A stretch of 57,512 nucleotides of DNA from Candidatus Faecalibacterium gallistercoris (GTDB taxonomy: Bacteria; Bacillota; Clostridia; Oscillospirales; Ruminococcaceae): positions 1 to 57,512 of the forward strand of contig DXBJ01000024.1 in the NCBI GenBank assembly GCA_019116585.1. The letters run 5' to 3'. Positions 7,416 to 15,932 of the stretch are shown one piece after another (within the stretch, counting starts at the first letter, position 1; every line of letters begins with the position of its first letter). Below the pieces are notes generated by a model. That model was not told where the DNA came from. It saw nothing but the letters and a program-made list of their open reading frames with translations, and made no database searches. The translations under genes were made by a program, and so were the position numbers.

Positions 7416-8183
7416 GTGAACGTGACCGCAAAAGAAGAGACGGCCCCAAAGCCCCGCTACGCGCTTTTGGATGAGCTGCGCGGGCTGGCCCTCATCAGCA
7501 TGATGGGGTACCACGCCATGTGGGACCTGGTGTATATGTTCGGGCTGGACGCGCCGTGGTATGGCGGACTGGCCGGCTTTTTGTGGCAGCAGATCACCTG
7601 CTGCGTGTTCGTCCTGCTGTCCGGCTTCTGCCTGCGGCTGGGGCGCCATCCGATCCGGCGGGGGCTCATCGTGTTCGGGGGCGGGGCGCTGGTCACCCTG
7701 GTGACCCTGGTGGCCATGCCGGCGGATCTGGTGCTGCTGGGGGTGCTGACCTTTCTGGGTTCGGCCATGATCCTCACAGGAGCGCTGCGGCCTTTGCTGG
7801 AAAAGCTGCCGGCCTGGGCCGGGCTTGCCGGCAGCATCCTGCTGTTTGTGGTGACGCGGGAGGTCAACAGCGGCTATCTCGGCTGGGGGGACTGGGTCAT
7901 CGCCTGGCTGCCCGGGACGCTGTACCGAAACCTTCTGACCGCCTTCCTGGGTTTTCCGGGCCCGGGGTTCTATTCCACCGATTACTTTTCCCTGATGCCC
8001 TGGCTGTTCCTGTTCTGGGCCGGGTATTTCCTGCAGAAGATGGTGGGCCGGGAACGGATGGAGCCTCTGCGCGCCTCGGTCTGCCCGCCGCTGGGCTGGA
8101 TAGGCCGCCACTCGCTGCTGCTGTACCTGCTGCATCAGCCGGTGATCTACGGCGTCCTCATGGCCTGGAACGCCCTGCGCTGA
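7416..8183 (+). CDS. DUF1624 / heparan-alpha-glucosaminide N-acetyltransferase-like membrane protein
   Basis: A polytopic membrane protein of about 255 aa with six or seven predicted helices. The N-terminal motif LDELRGLALISMMGYHAMWD and the later segment YSTDYFSLMPWLFLFWAGYF are typical of the DUF1624 (HGSNAT catalytic-like) family, which may acetylate envelope glycans. The substrate is not known. The start is uncertain: GGGGAGGA (7400-7407) lies 8 nt before a GTG at 7416, while an in-frame ATG at 7398 has only a poorly spaced site. I prefer the GTG. No co-transcribed neighbour is seen; the flavodoxin gene has its own promoter. Confidence 0.8.
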   Translation: MNVTAKEETAPKPRYALLDELRGLALISMMGYHAMWDLVYMFGLDAPWYGGLAGFLWQQITCCVFVLLSGFCLRLGRHPIRRGLIVFGGGALVTLVTLVAMPADLVLLGVLTFLGSAMILTGALRPLLEKLPAWAGLAGSILLFVVTREVNSGYLGWGDWVIAWLPGTLYRNLLTAFLGFPGPGFYSTDYFSLMPWLFLFWAGYFLQKMVGRERMEPLRASVCPPLGWIGRHSLLLYLLHQPVIYGVLMAWNALR

Positions 8184-8192
8184 AAATAGGGC

Positions 8193-8311
8193 TTGACAAC
8201 CGGCCCGCCGGATGGTATTCTTTTGGCAACGGTTAAGTTTAGCTAACCGCTCCTGTCTGCGCTGGGACCCCGGCGCTTTTTCAGGGGCGCTGAATTAGTT
8301 ATAGCTAACTA
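8193..8311 (+). promoter_or_regulatory. Flavodoxin promoter with two DtxR/IdeR-like operators
   Basis: TTGACA (8193-8198), 17 bp, TATTCT (8216-8221). At the expected start is GGTTA-AGTTTAGC-TAACC (8231-8248). A second site in the leader, TAGTTA-TAGC-TAACTA (8296-8311), is a perfect 6-4-6 inverted repeat. Both share TAGCTAAC and resemble the DtxR/IdeR iron box (TTAGGTTAG-type halves). Iron-dependent repression would fit, because flavodoxin replaces ferredoxin when iron is scarce. The regulator assignment is an inference. Confidence 0.6.
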
Positions 8312-8349
8312 CATCCCAACATTCCAATACGAAAAGAGGTTCGATCACA

Positions 8350-8772
8350 ATGAGCAAGGTTGCAATCGTTTACTGGAGTTCCACCGGCAACACCGAGACC
8401 ATGGCCAACTGCATTGCCGAGGGCGCAGGGGCCAGCGCCACCGTCCTGGCCTGCGCGGACGTCACCCCCGACGTCCTGGCCGGCTACGATGTGGTGGCGT
8501 TCGGCTGCCCCGCCATGGGCGCCGAACAGCTGGAAGAAGGGGAGTTCGAGCCCATGTTCTCCTCCGTCGAAGGGGCGCTGAACGGCAAGAAGGTCGCGCT
8601 GTTCGGCTCCTACGGCTGGGGCGACGGCCAGTGGATGCGGGACTGGTGCGAGCGCGCCAAGGGCGACGGCGCCGTCCTGTTCAGCGAGGAGGGGCTGATC
8701 TGCAACGAGACCCCCGATGAGGACGCCCAGGAGGCCTGCCGCAAGCTGGGCGCCAGCCTGGCCGCCTGGTAA
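8350..8772 (+). CDS. Flavodoxin (short-chain)
   Basis: A 140-aa flavodoxin that carries FMN and low-potential electrons in the cytoplasm. The phosphate-binding loop WSSTGNTE is at residues 9-16. The flavin-contacting regions GCPAMGAEQLEEGEFEP and FGSYGWGDGQWM are in the expected places, and the lack of the long-chain insertion fits the length. GAGG lies about 10 nt before the ATG. Two iron-box-like operators precede it. The DUF1540 gene follows 74 nt later and may be on the same transcript. Confidence 0.93.
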   Translation: MSKVAIVYWSSTGNTETMANCIAEGAGASATVLACADVTPDVLAGYDVVAFGCPAMGAEQLEEGEFEPMFSSVEGALNGKKVALFGSYGWGDGQWMRDWCERAKGDGAVLFSEEGLICNETPDEDAQEACRKLGASLAAW

Positions 8773-8846
8773 ATCCTGGCAGGGAGCCCCGCCTGTATAA
8801 AAAACCTCCCCTGCGGGCATACTGCCTGCAAAGAGAGGTGATAAGC

Positions 8847-9014
8847 ATGGAGAACAAAGGCGTCATCTGCGATGTCAGCGAGTGCCGCTACAACGTCGAT
8901 TGCTGCAAGTGCAACCTGCCCCAGATCAAAGTGACAGAGCACTGCGCATCCGGCAGCTGCGGCAGCCAGCAGGTGGAGAATCCCCACTTCTGCCAGAGCT
9001 ACGAAAAGAAGTAA
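8847..9014 (+). CDS. DUF1540 cysteine-rich small protein
   Basis: A 55-aa protein, MENKGVICDVSECRYNVDCC onward, with seven cysteines arranged as CxxxxC, CCxC, C, C and C. This matches the DUF1540 pattern common in Clostridia; the cysteines probably bind a metal. AGAGGTG lies 6 nt before the ATG. The function is unknown. Position after the flavodoxin gene hints at a metal- or redox-related role, but this is weak. A terminator follows at once. Confidence 0.85.
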   Translation: MENKGVICDVSECRYNVDCCKCNLPQIKVTEHCASGSCGSQQVENPHFCQSYEKK

Positions 9015-9031
9015 AAGCCCCGCGTAAAAAG

Positions 9032-9077
9032 TTCCCCCGCCGCGCATCCGTTCCAGGATGGGCAGCGGGGGAATTTT
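9032..9077. terminator. Bidirectional terminator between DUF1540 and HAD genes
   Basis: TTCCCCCGC (9032-9040) pairs with GCGGGGGAA (9065-9073), followed by TTTT, with an inner GCATCC/GGATG stem. It can serve both the rightward DUF1540 gene and the leftward HAD gene that ends at 9096. Confidence 0.8.
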
Positions 9078-9095
9078 GGCGTAAGGGGGCGCCCT

Positions 9096-9710
9096 TCAGC
9101 GCAGGGTGACGTTGCAGGTGGCCAGGCTGCGGACCAGGGTGTCCACGCTCTCCCGCATCTGGATGCTGTTCATCCCCAGCTGGAAGGCGGTCTGGACGTT
9201 GGCCCGGCTGTCGTCGATGAAGATGCACTCGCTGGCGGTGAGGCGGTACCGGTCCAGCAGGCACTGGTAGATCCGGGGGTCGGGCTTGTTGATGTGGACG
9301 TCGCAGGAGGCGACGCCGCCGTCAAAGACGCCCTCCAGCCCGCGGCTCATCAGCAGGGGCAGGATGTCCTCCGGGATGTTGCTCAGGTAATAGACGCAGT
9401 ACCCGTGGTTTTTCAGGCGGCGGACCAGCTCCACCATCCGGCGGCGGACACGGAGGATGCTGGTCCAGTTTTCCAGCACTTCCTGCACCTCAAAGGCGCA
9501 GCCTTCCTCCCCGGCGGCGGCCAGCATGGCCTGGTTGCCCTCGTAGCGGGTGCACAGGCCGGCGTCCAGCTTCTGCCAGGTCTCGCTGCCAAAGGTCAGC
9601 CGGTAGACTTTTTCCTCAATGGCGGCGTTGCAGAACCGGTCCAGCAAAAAATCCCTGGGGTCAAAATCCACCATCACCCCGCCAATATCAAAAATCACAT
9701 TTTTATACAT
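9096..9710 (-). CDS. HAD superfamily phosphatase (YihX-like)
   Basis: A 204-aa cytoplasmic HAD-IA hydrolase. Motif I is FDIGGVMVDFDP with D8 as nucleophile; glycine replaces the second Asp, as in the YihX/epoxide-hydrolase-N-like group. Motif III/IV region IFIDDSRANVQTAFQLGM supplies the two metal-binding Asp residues. YihX acts on alpha-glucose-1-phosphate, but the substrate here is unproven. The ATG at 9710 has GGAG 7 nt upstream; the ATG at 9716 would be 1 nt from it. Confidence 0.85.
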   Translation of the reverse strand: MYKNVIFDIGGVMVDFDPRDFLLDRFCNAAIEEKVYRLTFGSETWQKLDAGLCTRYEGNQAMLAAAGEEGCAFEVQEVLENWTSILRVRRRMVELVRRLKNHGYCVYYLSNIPEDILPLLMSRGLEGVFDGGVASCDVHINKPDPRIYQCLLDRYRLTASECIFIDDSRANVQTAFQLGMNSIQMRESVDTLVRSLATCNVTLR

Positions 9711-9817
9711 AGGCATTCTCCATATGGTGCACGTTTTTCGCTTTCCTGCATAGTATAGCACATCGGCACCGGTGATTTCCACTGGTTTTTTCCGCAAAAG
9801 GGAAGGGGGCACGCAGG

Positions 9818-10111
9818 ATGACATTCCGCGAACTGAGCAAAAAGGAAGTTGTGCAGCTGAAAGAAGGGGCCTGCCTGGGCAGGATCGACGATATGGTCAT
9901 CGACCCGGAGACTGCCCGGGTCGAAAAGCTGCTGATGCTGGGCAGGCCCAAACTGTTCGGGCTGCTGGGCCGGGACGAGACGCTGGTCATCGGCTGGGAC
10001 GAGATCCAGAAGATCGGGGCCGACGCCCTGCTGGTGACCACCGAGCTGCCCGGGGACGATGCCCGGGAGGCAAAAAAGCCCGGCCTGCTGGAGCGGCTGC
10101 TGGGCCGGTAA
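9818..10111 (+). CDS. PRC-barrel protein (YlmC/YmxH family)
   Basis: A 97-aa protein with one PRC-barrel domain. Motifs are LSKKEVVQLKEG, CLGRIDDMVIDPETARV and the closing strand VIGWDEIQKIGADALLV. YlmC/YmxH proteins are widespread in spore-forming Firmicutes and are sometimes linked to sporulation gene clusters; the biochemical role is unknown. AAGGGGG lies upstream of the ATG. The gene diverges from the HAD gene with a gap of about 108 nt. Confidence 0.85.
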   Translation: MTFRELSKKEVVQLKEGACLGRIDDMVIDPETARVEKLLMLGRPKLFGLLGRDETLVIGWDEIQKIGADALLVTTELPGDDAREAKKPGLLERLLGR

Positions 10112-10148
10112 GAAGCCCGCCGCTTGTAAGATTTCACAATAAAACAGG

Positions 10149-10176
10149 TAGACTTTATGTCAAATTGCGCTATAAT
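10149..10176 (+). promoter_or_regulatory. Promoter before the LTA-synthase-like gene
   Basis: TATAAT (10171-10176) has a weak -35, TAGACT (10149-10154), at 16 bp. The predicted leader is about 135 nt with GC-rich segments but no recognised riboswitch. Nothing else is seen in 10112-10315. Confidence 0.5.
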
Positions 10177-10315
10177 AGGAGACGGTTTGAGCCAAAACAG
10201 CACATGGACAGGGGACGCCGGGCGGAACCGGCGCCGCCCTGGAGTGTGCCTGAAACGCCTCGGCTCTGCCTTCTCAGATACACCCTGACATAGGAGAGCA
10301 GAAAGTGGAGTTTGC

Positions 10316-12256
10316 ATGAAACATGAGCATACGGCGGCTGCCCTGGGCGTCGGGCTTGTCCGGGGGATCTTTCCGCCCCTGGCGGCGGGGATCTTCCTGG
10401 TCCTGACGGAATGGGTGGCCCGGGGCGAATGGACCCCGGAGATCTGGACGGAATACATCCGCCCGCACTACGAATCCTATATCCTGTCCTGGATGCTGCT
10501 GGCCCTGATCTGGGCGGTGGTGGACACCGTCACCCGTCTGGCCCCGCTGGCGACCTTTGTGTCGGGCTGCGCGGGGCTGGTCCCGGCGGCGGTCAATTTT
10601 TACACGCTGCAGCTGCGGGGCGAGCCGTTCCTCCCCTGGGACCTGACCCAGGTGAAGGAGGCAGCCGGCGTGGCGGCCGCAGCCGGGCTGAAGGTGCAGC
10701 CCAGCATGGTCTGGGCAGGGGGCGCCCTGCTGACCCTGACGGCCCTGTCCCATTTCCTGTACCGGCGGCGGGGCCGGCCGGCGCTGCCGGTGCGGCTGGT
10801 CAGCATCACTGCTTCGCTGGCGGCTCTGCTGGCCCTGGTGTTCGGCGTGTTTCTGCAGCCGGCGGTGACCCAGTCCTTCGGCATCTATCCCGACGCCTGG
10901 ATGCAGGACCGGTACTATAGATGGTATGGGGTCATCACCGGATTTATGACCAACCTGACCAACCTGGAGATCGACGAGCCGGAGGGCTACAGCGAGGAGG
11001 CGGTGAACGCCCTGCTGGACGAGACGGAGGCCGCCGGAGCGATCCGGACGGGGCCCAACTTCCCGGACAGTTATGCGGCCCGCACCGACCCCGCCGCCAT
11101 CGAGAAGGAGCCCACCATCATTTATGTGATGGACGAATCCTACTGGGACGTCAGCGAGCTGGAACAGTACGGCGTCACCTTCGACACCGACGTCTCGCCC
11201 AACCTCCACGCCCTGCAGCAGACCAGCGCGTACGGCAAGGTGTACAGCCCCAGCTTTGGCGGCGGCACCTGCGACGTGGAGTTCGAGGCCCTGACCGGCC
11301 ACTCGGTGGGCTTCCTGCCCTCGGGGTGCAAGCCCTACCAGCAGCATGTCACCCGGCCCATGTTCGCGCTGCCTTCCTATTTAAAAGACAGGGGATACCA
11401 GACCGCGGCGGTCCACTGCTACTACGCCAAATACTGGAGCCGGAACACCGCCTACCCCAACCTGGGCTTTGACGATTTTGTCAGCCTGGAGGATATGCGC
11501 GGAGTGGAAAAGGTCCGGGGCTACTACTGGAAAGGGGGCCTCGTCACCGACGCCTCAATGGGCGAGCAGATCATCGGGGAATACGAGCGGCTCAAGGCCG
11601 CCTCGGATGCGCCGGTCTTTCTCCATGCGGTGACCATGCAGAACCACACCAACTACAACGCCGCCAACTACCCCGACGACCAGCGGGTCCACGTCACCAG
11701 CGCGCCGGCCGGCCTCAAGGCCAGCACGGTGGGCGCGCTGGAGGACTTTGCCACCGGCGTGCGGGACGCCGACGCGCTGCTGGGGCAGCTGGTGAGCTAT
11801 TTTTCCCAGGTGGACGAGCCTGTCATCCTGGTGTTCTGGGGGGACCACTACAACCCCATCGACTCGGGCTACGACGTCTACACCGCCACCGGCTACGCCA
11901 GCGCGGACAGCGCCGACCCCCGGCTGCACCAGACCACCCTGCTGATGTGGTCCAACTACAGCAATTATCAGGTGGATCTCGGGACCATTGCCGCCTACGA
12001 GATCTCGCCGGTCATGATGGACCTGTTCGGGCTGGAGCAGCCCCTCTACTTCCAGTACCTGAACCGGCAGCTGCGCTACGGCTACCGCAGCTGCACCGGC
12101 GGCGTGACGGTGAACTGGGACGGCACAGTGGGCCGGGGCCTGACCGGGCGCCAGACCGCCTGGCGGCAGGACCACTGGCTGCTGCAGTACGACCTGATGT
12201 TCGGCAAGGGGTACGCCCTGGACCGGATGGGCCTTCAGCTGGAAAAAACAGAGTAA
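10316..12256 (+). CDS. LTA synthase family phosphoglycerol transferase (sulfatase fold)
   Basis: A 646-aa membrane enzyme. About five hydrophobic helices fill residues 10-190, followed by an extracellular sulfatase-type domain. T318 in FGGGTCDVEFEALTG fits the catalytic threonine, and D510/H511 in FWGDHYNP fit the metal site. The arrangement matches LtaS-like enzymes that transfer glycerol phosphate from phosphatidylglycerol onto teichoic or other envelope glycans. Whether the product is true lipoteichoic acid is unknown. It has its own promoter; the next gene, rpsB, has another. Confidence 0.88.
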   Translation: MKHEHTAAALGVGLVRGIFPPLAAGIFLVLTEWVARGEWTPEIWTEYIRPHYESYILSWMLLALIWAVVDTVTRLAPLATFVSGCAGLVPAAVNFYTLQLRGEPFLPWDLTQVKEAAGVAAAAGLKVQPSMVWAGGALLTLTALSHFLYRRRGRPALPVRLVSITASLAALLALVFGVFLQPAVTQSFGIYPDAWMQDRYYRWYGVITGFMTNLTNLEIDEPEGYSEEAVNALLDETEAAGAIRTGPNFPDSYAARTDPAAIEKEPTIIYVMDESYWDVSELEQYGVTFDTDVSPNLHALQQTSAYGKVYSPSFGGGTCDVEFEALTGHSVGFLPSGCKPYQQHVTRPMFALPSYLKDRGYQTAAVHCYYAKYWSRNTAYPNLGFDDFVSLEDMRGVEKVRGYYWKGGLVTDASMGEQIIGEYERLKAASDAPVFLHAVTMQNHTNYNAANYPDDQRVHVTSAPAGLKASTVGALEDFATGVRDADALLGQLVSYFSQVDEPVILVFWGDHYNPIDSGYDVYTATGYASADSADPRLHQTTLLMWSNYSNYQVDLGTIAAYEISPVMMDLFGLEQPLYFQYLNRQLRYGYRSCTGGVTVNWDGTVGRGLTGRQTAWRQDHWLLQYDLMFGKGYALDRMGLQLEKTE

Positions 12257-12283
12257 AATCCCCCGCAAATACGAAAATCGGTC

Positions 12284-12483
12284 TTGCAACCGGGCCCGCA
12301 GTGTGGTATCATATTACAGGTGTGTCCGGCCAGACCGGCCGGCCGCCGGAACGCATCACACACGCATCACTATGCCCTTATGTGCCTCCTGCGGGAGGTG
12401 GAGGGCAGTCCGCATCCCCCTGTACCATGCGGGGCGGGCGGATCACGGTGTGCGGAGGTAAAACAATTTGGAGGTAATGTAAC
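12284..12483 (+). promoter_or_regulatory. rpsB promoter and structured leader
   Basis: TTGCAA (12284-12289), 17 bp and TATCAT (12307-12312) predict a start near 12319 and a leader of about 165 nt. It holds several hairpins, including TGCCTCC with GGAGG..GGCA around 12380-12406 and a longer CCGC..CCCC with GGGG..GCGG arm set around 12408-12441, just before the ribosome site TTGGAGG. Ribosomal-protein leaders often bind their own product (here S2), so autoregulation is plausible but unproven. Confidence 0.5.
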
Positions 12484-13206
12484 ATGGCAGTCATTTCTAT
12501 GAAGCAGCTTCTCGAAGCAGGCGTGCACTTCGGTCACCAGACCCGCCGCTGGAACCCCAAGATGGCGAAGTATATCTTCACCGAGCGCAACGGCATCTAT
12601 ATCATCGACCTGCAGAAGACCGTCAAGAAGCTGGATGAGGCTTACAACTACGTCAAGGAAGTCGCAGCCGAGGGCGGCGAGATCCTGTTCGTCGGCACCA
12701 AGAAGCAGGCCCAGGAGTCCATCCGCGACGAGGCCACCCGCTGCGGCATGCACTACGTCAACGCCCGCTGGCTGGGCGGCATGCTGACCAACTTCCGCAC
12801 CATCCGCAAGCGCATCGACCGGATGGAGCAGCTGAAGAAGATGCAGGAGAACGGCACCTTCGAGCTGCTGCCCAAGAAGGAAGTGGCCAAGCTGGAGCTG
12901 GAGATGGAGAAGCTGGACAAGTACCTGGGCGGCGTGAAGAACATGAAGACCCTGCCCAAGGCCCTGTTCATCGTCGATCCCCACAAGGAGCGCATCGCCG
13001 TCTCCGAGGCCCGCAAGCTGCACATCCCCATCATTGCGATCGTCGATACCAACTGCAACCCCGATGAGATCGACTGGGTCATCCCCGGCAACGACGACGC
13101 CATCCGCGCTGTCAAGCTGATCGCCGGCGCCATGGCGGACGCCGTCCTGGAGGGCAAGCAGGGCAACCAGGAGGCCGCCCCCGCTGAGGAAGCCGCCAAC
13201 GCCTGA
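12484..13206 (+). CDS. rpsB: 30S ribosomal protein S2
   Basis: S2 (240 aa) with the family opening [20 protein letters not shown], the segment [20 protein letters not shown], and the signature [20 protein letters not shown] near residues 181-200. The length is typical. The ribosome site is TTGGAGG. S2 binds late on the 30S head and is needed for S1-type initiation. It is co-oriented with tsf 46 nt downstream, the usual rpsB-tsf operon. Confidence 0.98.
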   Translation: MAVISMKQLLEAGVHFGHQTRRWNPKMAKYIFTERNGIYIIDLQKTVKKLDEAYNYVKEVAAEGGEILFVGTKKQAQESIRDEATRCGMHYVNARWLGGMLTNFRTIRKRIDRMEQLKKMQENGTFELLPKKEVAKLELEMEKLDKYLGGVKNMKTLPKALFIVDPHKERIAVSEARKLHIPIIAIVDTNCNPDEIDWVIPGNDDAIRAVKLIAGAMADAVLEGKQGNQEAAPAEEAANA

Positions 13207-13252
13207 TTTCTCCGCCCGGATACCCCAACGTATAGAATAGGAGAGGATTACA

Positions 13253-14173
13253 ATGGCTATTTCTGCAAAGGACGTTATGGAGCTGCGCAAGCAGACCGAC
13301 TGCGGCATGATGGAGTGCAAGAAGGCTCTGACCGACGCCGAGGGCGATTTTGCCAAGGCCATCGAGCTGCTGCGTGAGCGCGGCCTGGCCACCGCCGCCA
13401 AGAAGGCCGGCCGTGTGGCCGCCGAGGGCATGGTCTACGCCGACTACTGCGCCGAGTGCAAGGTGGGCGTGGTCATCGAGGTCAACGCCGAGACCGACTT
13501 CGTCGCCAAGAACGACAAGTTCGTCGAGTTCGTCAAGGAAGTCTCCAAGGTCATCATGCAGCAGAACCCCGCCGACGTCGAGGCTCTGATGGGCTGCAAG
13601 ATGGGCGAGGGCACGGTGGATGACGCGCTCAAGCAGCTGATCCTGGTCATCAAGGAGAACATCAAGGTCCGCCGTTTTGTCCGCTACGAGGGCCCCTGCG
13701 CCGCTTACGTCCACGGCGGCGGCACCCACGCCGTCCTGGTCAACTTCGAGACCTCCGACGAGATCGCCGCCAAGCCCGAGTTCGCGGCTTACGGCAAGGA
13801 CATCGCCATGCAGATCGCTGCCGCCAACCCCAGCTACCTGGACGAGGCCAGCGTCCCCGCTGCCGTTGTTGACAAGGAAAAGGAAATCATGCTGGTCCAG
13901 ATGGCCAACGATCCCAAGAACGCCAACAAGCCCGAGGCCGTCAAGATCAAGATGATCGAGGGCAAGATGAAGAAGTACTACAAGGAGAACTGCCTGGTGG
14001 ACCAGGAGTTCGTCAAGGACAGCGAGCTGTCTGTGGCACAGTACACCGCCAAGGTGGCCAAGGAGCTGGGCGGCGAGATCAAGATCGTCAAGTTTGCCCG
14101 CTTCCAGAAGGGCGAGGGCCTGGAGAAGCGCAGCGACGACTTCGCCGCTGAAGTTGCCAGCATGGTGAAGTAA
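13253..14173 (+). CDS. tsf: Translation elongation factor Ts
   Basis: EF-Ts (306 aa) recycles EF-Tu-GDP to EF-Tu-GTP. The N-terminal UBA-like region has TDCGMMECKKALTDAEGD near residues 16-33. The core contains the EF-Tu-contact segment VIEVNAETDFVAKNDKF. The C-terminal dimerisation-like part is present, giving a normal full length. GGAGAGG lies upstream of the ATG. The operon ends at the strong terminator 14207-14239. Confidence 0.98.
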   Translation: MAISAKDVMELRKQTDCGMMECKKALTDAEGDFAKAIELLRERGLATAAKKAGRVAAEGMVYADYCAECKVGVVIEVNAETDFVAKNDKFVEFVKEVSKVIMQQNPADVEALMGCKMGEGTVDDALKQLILVIKENIKVRRFVRYEGPCAAYVHGGGTHAVLVNFETSDEIAAKPEFAAYGKDIAMQIAAANPSYLDEASVPAAVVDKEKEIMLVQMANDPKNANKPEAVKIKMIEGKMKKYYKENCLVDQEFVKDSELSVAQYTAKVAKELGGEIKIVKFARFQKGEGLEKRSDDFAAEVASMVK

Positions 14174-14206
14174 GCCATCCGGCACAAGTCCCATACAAGC
14201 AGAAGG

Positions 14207-14239
14207 CGCGGTATCGGCAAGGATACCGCGTCCTTTTTT
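14207..14239 (+). terminator. rpsB-tsf terminator
   Basis: CGCGGTATC (14207-14215) pairs with GATACCGCG (14222-14230) and is followed by TCC and six T. Confidence 0.9.
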
Positions 14240-14270
14240 GCTGCCGGGCCCAAAAGTTTGCTCGCAGCCC

Positions 14271-14299
14271 TTGACTTTTGTACTTTCCTGTGCTAAAGT
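14271..14299 (+). promoter_or_regulatory. Promoter of the YerC-like gene
   Basis: TTGACT (14271-14276), 17 bp, TAAAGT (14294-14299). The leader is short, about 30 nt. Confidence 0.7.
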
Positions 14300-14337
14300 G
14301 AATGGGTAACCATCCCCAGCAAGGACAGGAGGCCCTT

Positions 14338-14652
14338 ATGCCCATGCAAGATAAAAACCCCAGACGCAACGCCCTGACCGACGCACTGTTTGACGCCATC
14401 CTCAGCCTGCAGGACCGGGAAGAGTGCTACCAGTTTTTCGACGACCTGTGCACGGTCAAGGAGATCGCCGATATGTCCCAGCGGCTGGAGGCCGCCAAGC
14501 TCCTGCTGGCGGGCAAGACCTATGAGCAGATCGTCAAATCGGCCGAGATCAGCACCGCCACCATCAGCCGGATCAACCGCTGCATCCAGTACGGCAGCGG
14601 GGGCTACCAGATCGTGATCGACCGGATGGCCCAAAAGCAGGGGGACAAGTAA
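14338..14652 (+). CDS. YerC/YecD family TrpR-related DNA-binding protein
   Basis: A 104-aa all-helical protein with a TrpR-like helix-turn-helix: CTVKEIADMSQRLEAAKLLL, then GKTYEQIVKSAEISTATISR. YerC proteins are conserved in Firmicutes and probably bind DNA as dimers; no ligand is established. AGGAGG lies 5 nt before the ATG at 14338; the upstream in-frame ATG at 14302 has no such site. A 106-aa helical protein gene follows 69 nt later on the same strand. Confidence 0.87.
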   Translation: MPMQDKNPRRNALTDALFDAILSLQDREECYQFFDDLCTVKEIADMSQRLEAAKLLLAGKTYEQIVKSAEISTATISRINRCIQYGSGGYQIVIDRMAQKQGDK

Positions 14653-14721
14653 GTCTGGCACCCCGGGCGGTCCGGCGGCATAGACTGGCGTATCCACAAA
14701 GAGAAAGGGAGGATACCCACT

Positions 14722-15042
14722 ATGACCAACGCCCCGTGTTCCGGCATCGAGCCCCGCTCGATGGACCAGACCGTCCTCGATTTGATGGGGGCTGTCGCCC
14801 TGCAGGAAAAAGCCCTGAGCGAAGTCCTCTGTGCCGAAAGCCAGAAGATGCGGGCAGCCCTGGACCTGGAGGACCTCGACCTGGGCAAGCTGCTGGAAAT
14901 GAACGACTCGGCCGTCAGCCTGATCCATGCCGTGGCCAACCTCGGCCTGCTGCTCAAGGATAAGCTGGAGCTGATCGTCAACAACCTGCCCTACGAGGGA
15001 AGCGCCAGCGGCTCGGCCGACGGGGGCGACCCCATCGGCTGA
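14722..15042 (+). CDS. Conserved-looking small helical protein, function unknown
   Basis: A 106-aa protein I do not recognise. Residues 18-85 are predicted helical and rich in Leu/Ala/Glu, with the pattern VALQEKALSEVLCAESQKM then LLEMNDSAVSLIHAVANL. That resembles short helical modules common in Clostridia surface- or spore-associated proteins. The tail is Gly/Ser-rich. There is no signal peptide or membrane helix. GGGAGG sits before the ATG, and composition matches its neighbours, so translation is likely. It may be co-transcribed with the YerC-like gene. Confidence 0.65.
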   Translation: MTNAPCSGIEPRSMDQTVLDLMGAVALQEKALSEVLCAESQKMRAALDLEDLDLGKLLEMNDSAVSLIHAVANLGLLLKDKLELIVNNLPYEGSASGSADGGDPIG

Positions 15043-15101
15043 GGCGGCAGCCCTCCCGGGAAACAAGCCGCCGGAAAAGGCGTCGTTTTTTGGCGCGCGG
15101 A

Positions 15102-15131
15102 GCCCGTCCCACCTTATGGGACGGGCGCTTT
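15102..15131 (+). terminator. Terminator after the 106-aa gene
   Basis: GCCCGTCCC (15102-15110) pairs with GGGACGGGC (15118-15126), followed by GCTTT. The T-run is short. Confidence 0.6.
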
Positions 15132-15185
15132 GCGCTGTCCGCCCGCTGGTTAATATGGAAAATTTATTAAATCCTCGCCTCAGAA

Positions 15186-15214
15186 TTGCCCGCCGGAGCA
15201 ATTTGTGCTATACT
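15186..15214 (+). promoter_or_regulatory. Promoter of the HAD / SGNH genes
   Basis: TTGCCC (15186-15191), 17 bp, TATACT (15209-15214), with a leader of about 35 nt. Confidence 0.65.
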
Positions 15215-15254
15215 ACCTACTGTATATCCATCACGATAAAAGGAGGAGCGCCGT

Positions 15255-15908
15255 TTGCTACCCTACGATGCTGTCCTGTTTGATGTGGACGGAACCCTGC
15301 TGGATTCCGCCCCGGGCATCCTTTCCACCCTGCGCGAGGTCTTTCACACCATGGGGACGGACATCGCCGGGGTGGACCTGATGCGCTATATCGGGCCCCC
15401 TCTGCGGGACACCTTTGCCGAGTATTACCCCGACGAAGCCCGGATCGAACAAGCCACCGAGCTCTACCGGGCCAGCTACGCGGTCCGGGGCTGCCACATC
15501 TGCAAGCCCTATCCCGGCGCGGCCGCGATGCTGCGCCGGCTGCGGGCGGCGGGGCTAACCATCTGCACCGCCACCTGCAAGCCCACCCAGGTGGTGACGC
15601 CCATTTTGGAGGAGCAGGGCCTTGCGCCTCTGATCGACTTCATTGCAGGGGCGTCGATGGACACCAGCCGCGACACCAAGGCCGGGGTGATCCGCTATGT
15701 GCTGGACCAGCCCCTGCTGCAGGGCAAGCGGGCTTTGATGGTAGGGGACAGGCACGACGACATGCGCGGCGCGGCAGCCTGCGGGCTGGACGCGGCGGCG
15801 GTCCTCTATGGCTATGGCAGCCGGGCAGAGCTGGAGCCCTTCGGGCCCAGGCTGTATGCCGCAAGCTGCGAACAACTGGCGGACCTCCTTCTGGAAACGC
15901 CGGTCTAA
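15255..15908 (+). CDS. HAD-IA family hydrolase (phosphoglycolate phosphatase-like)
   Basis: A 217-aa enzyme. Motif I is LFDVDGTLLDSAPG with DxD at residues 9-11, motif II is the Thr in ICTATCKP, and motif IV is VGDRHDDMRGA. The cap (residues 15-85) matches the Gph group. It probably hydrolyses a small phosphate ester; the substrate is not predictable. Translation starts at TTG 15255 with AGGAGGAG 6 nt upstream; no in-frame ATG precedes motif I. The SGNH gene follows 24 nt later, so the two are probably co-transcribed. Confidence 0.88.
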   Translation: MLPYDAVLFDVDGTLLDSAPGILSTLREVFHTMGTDIAGVDLMRYIGPPLRDTFAEYYPDEARIEQATELYRASYAVRGCHICKPYPGAAAMLRRLRAAGLTICTATCKPTQVVTPILEEQGLAPLIDFIAGASMDTSRDTKAGVIRYVLDQPLLQGKRALMVGDRHDDMRGAAACGLDAAAVLYGYGSRAELEPFGPRLYAASCEQLADLLLETPV

Positions 15909-15932
15909 CAGAGAGATGGGGAAGATGATACC

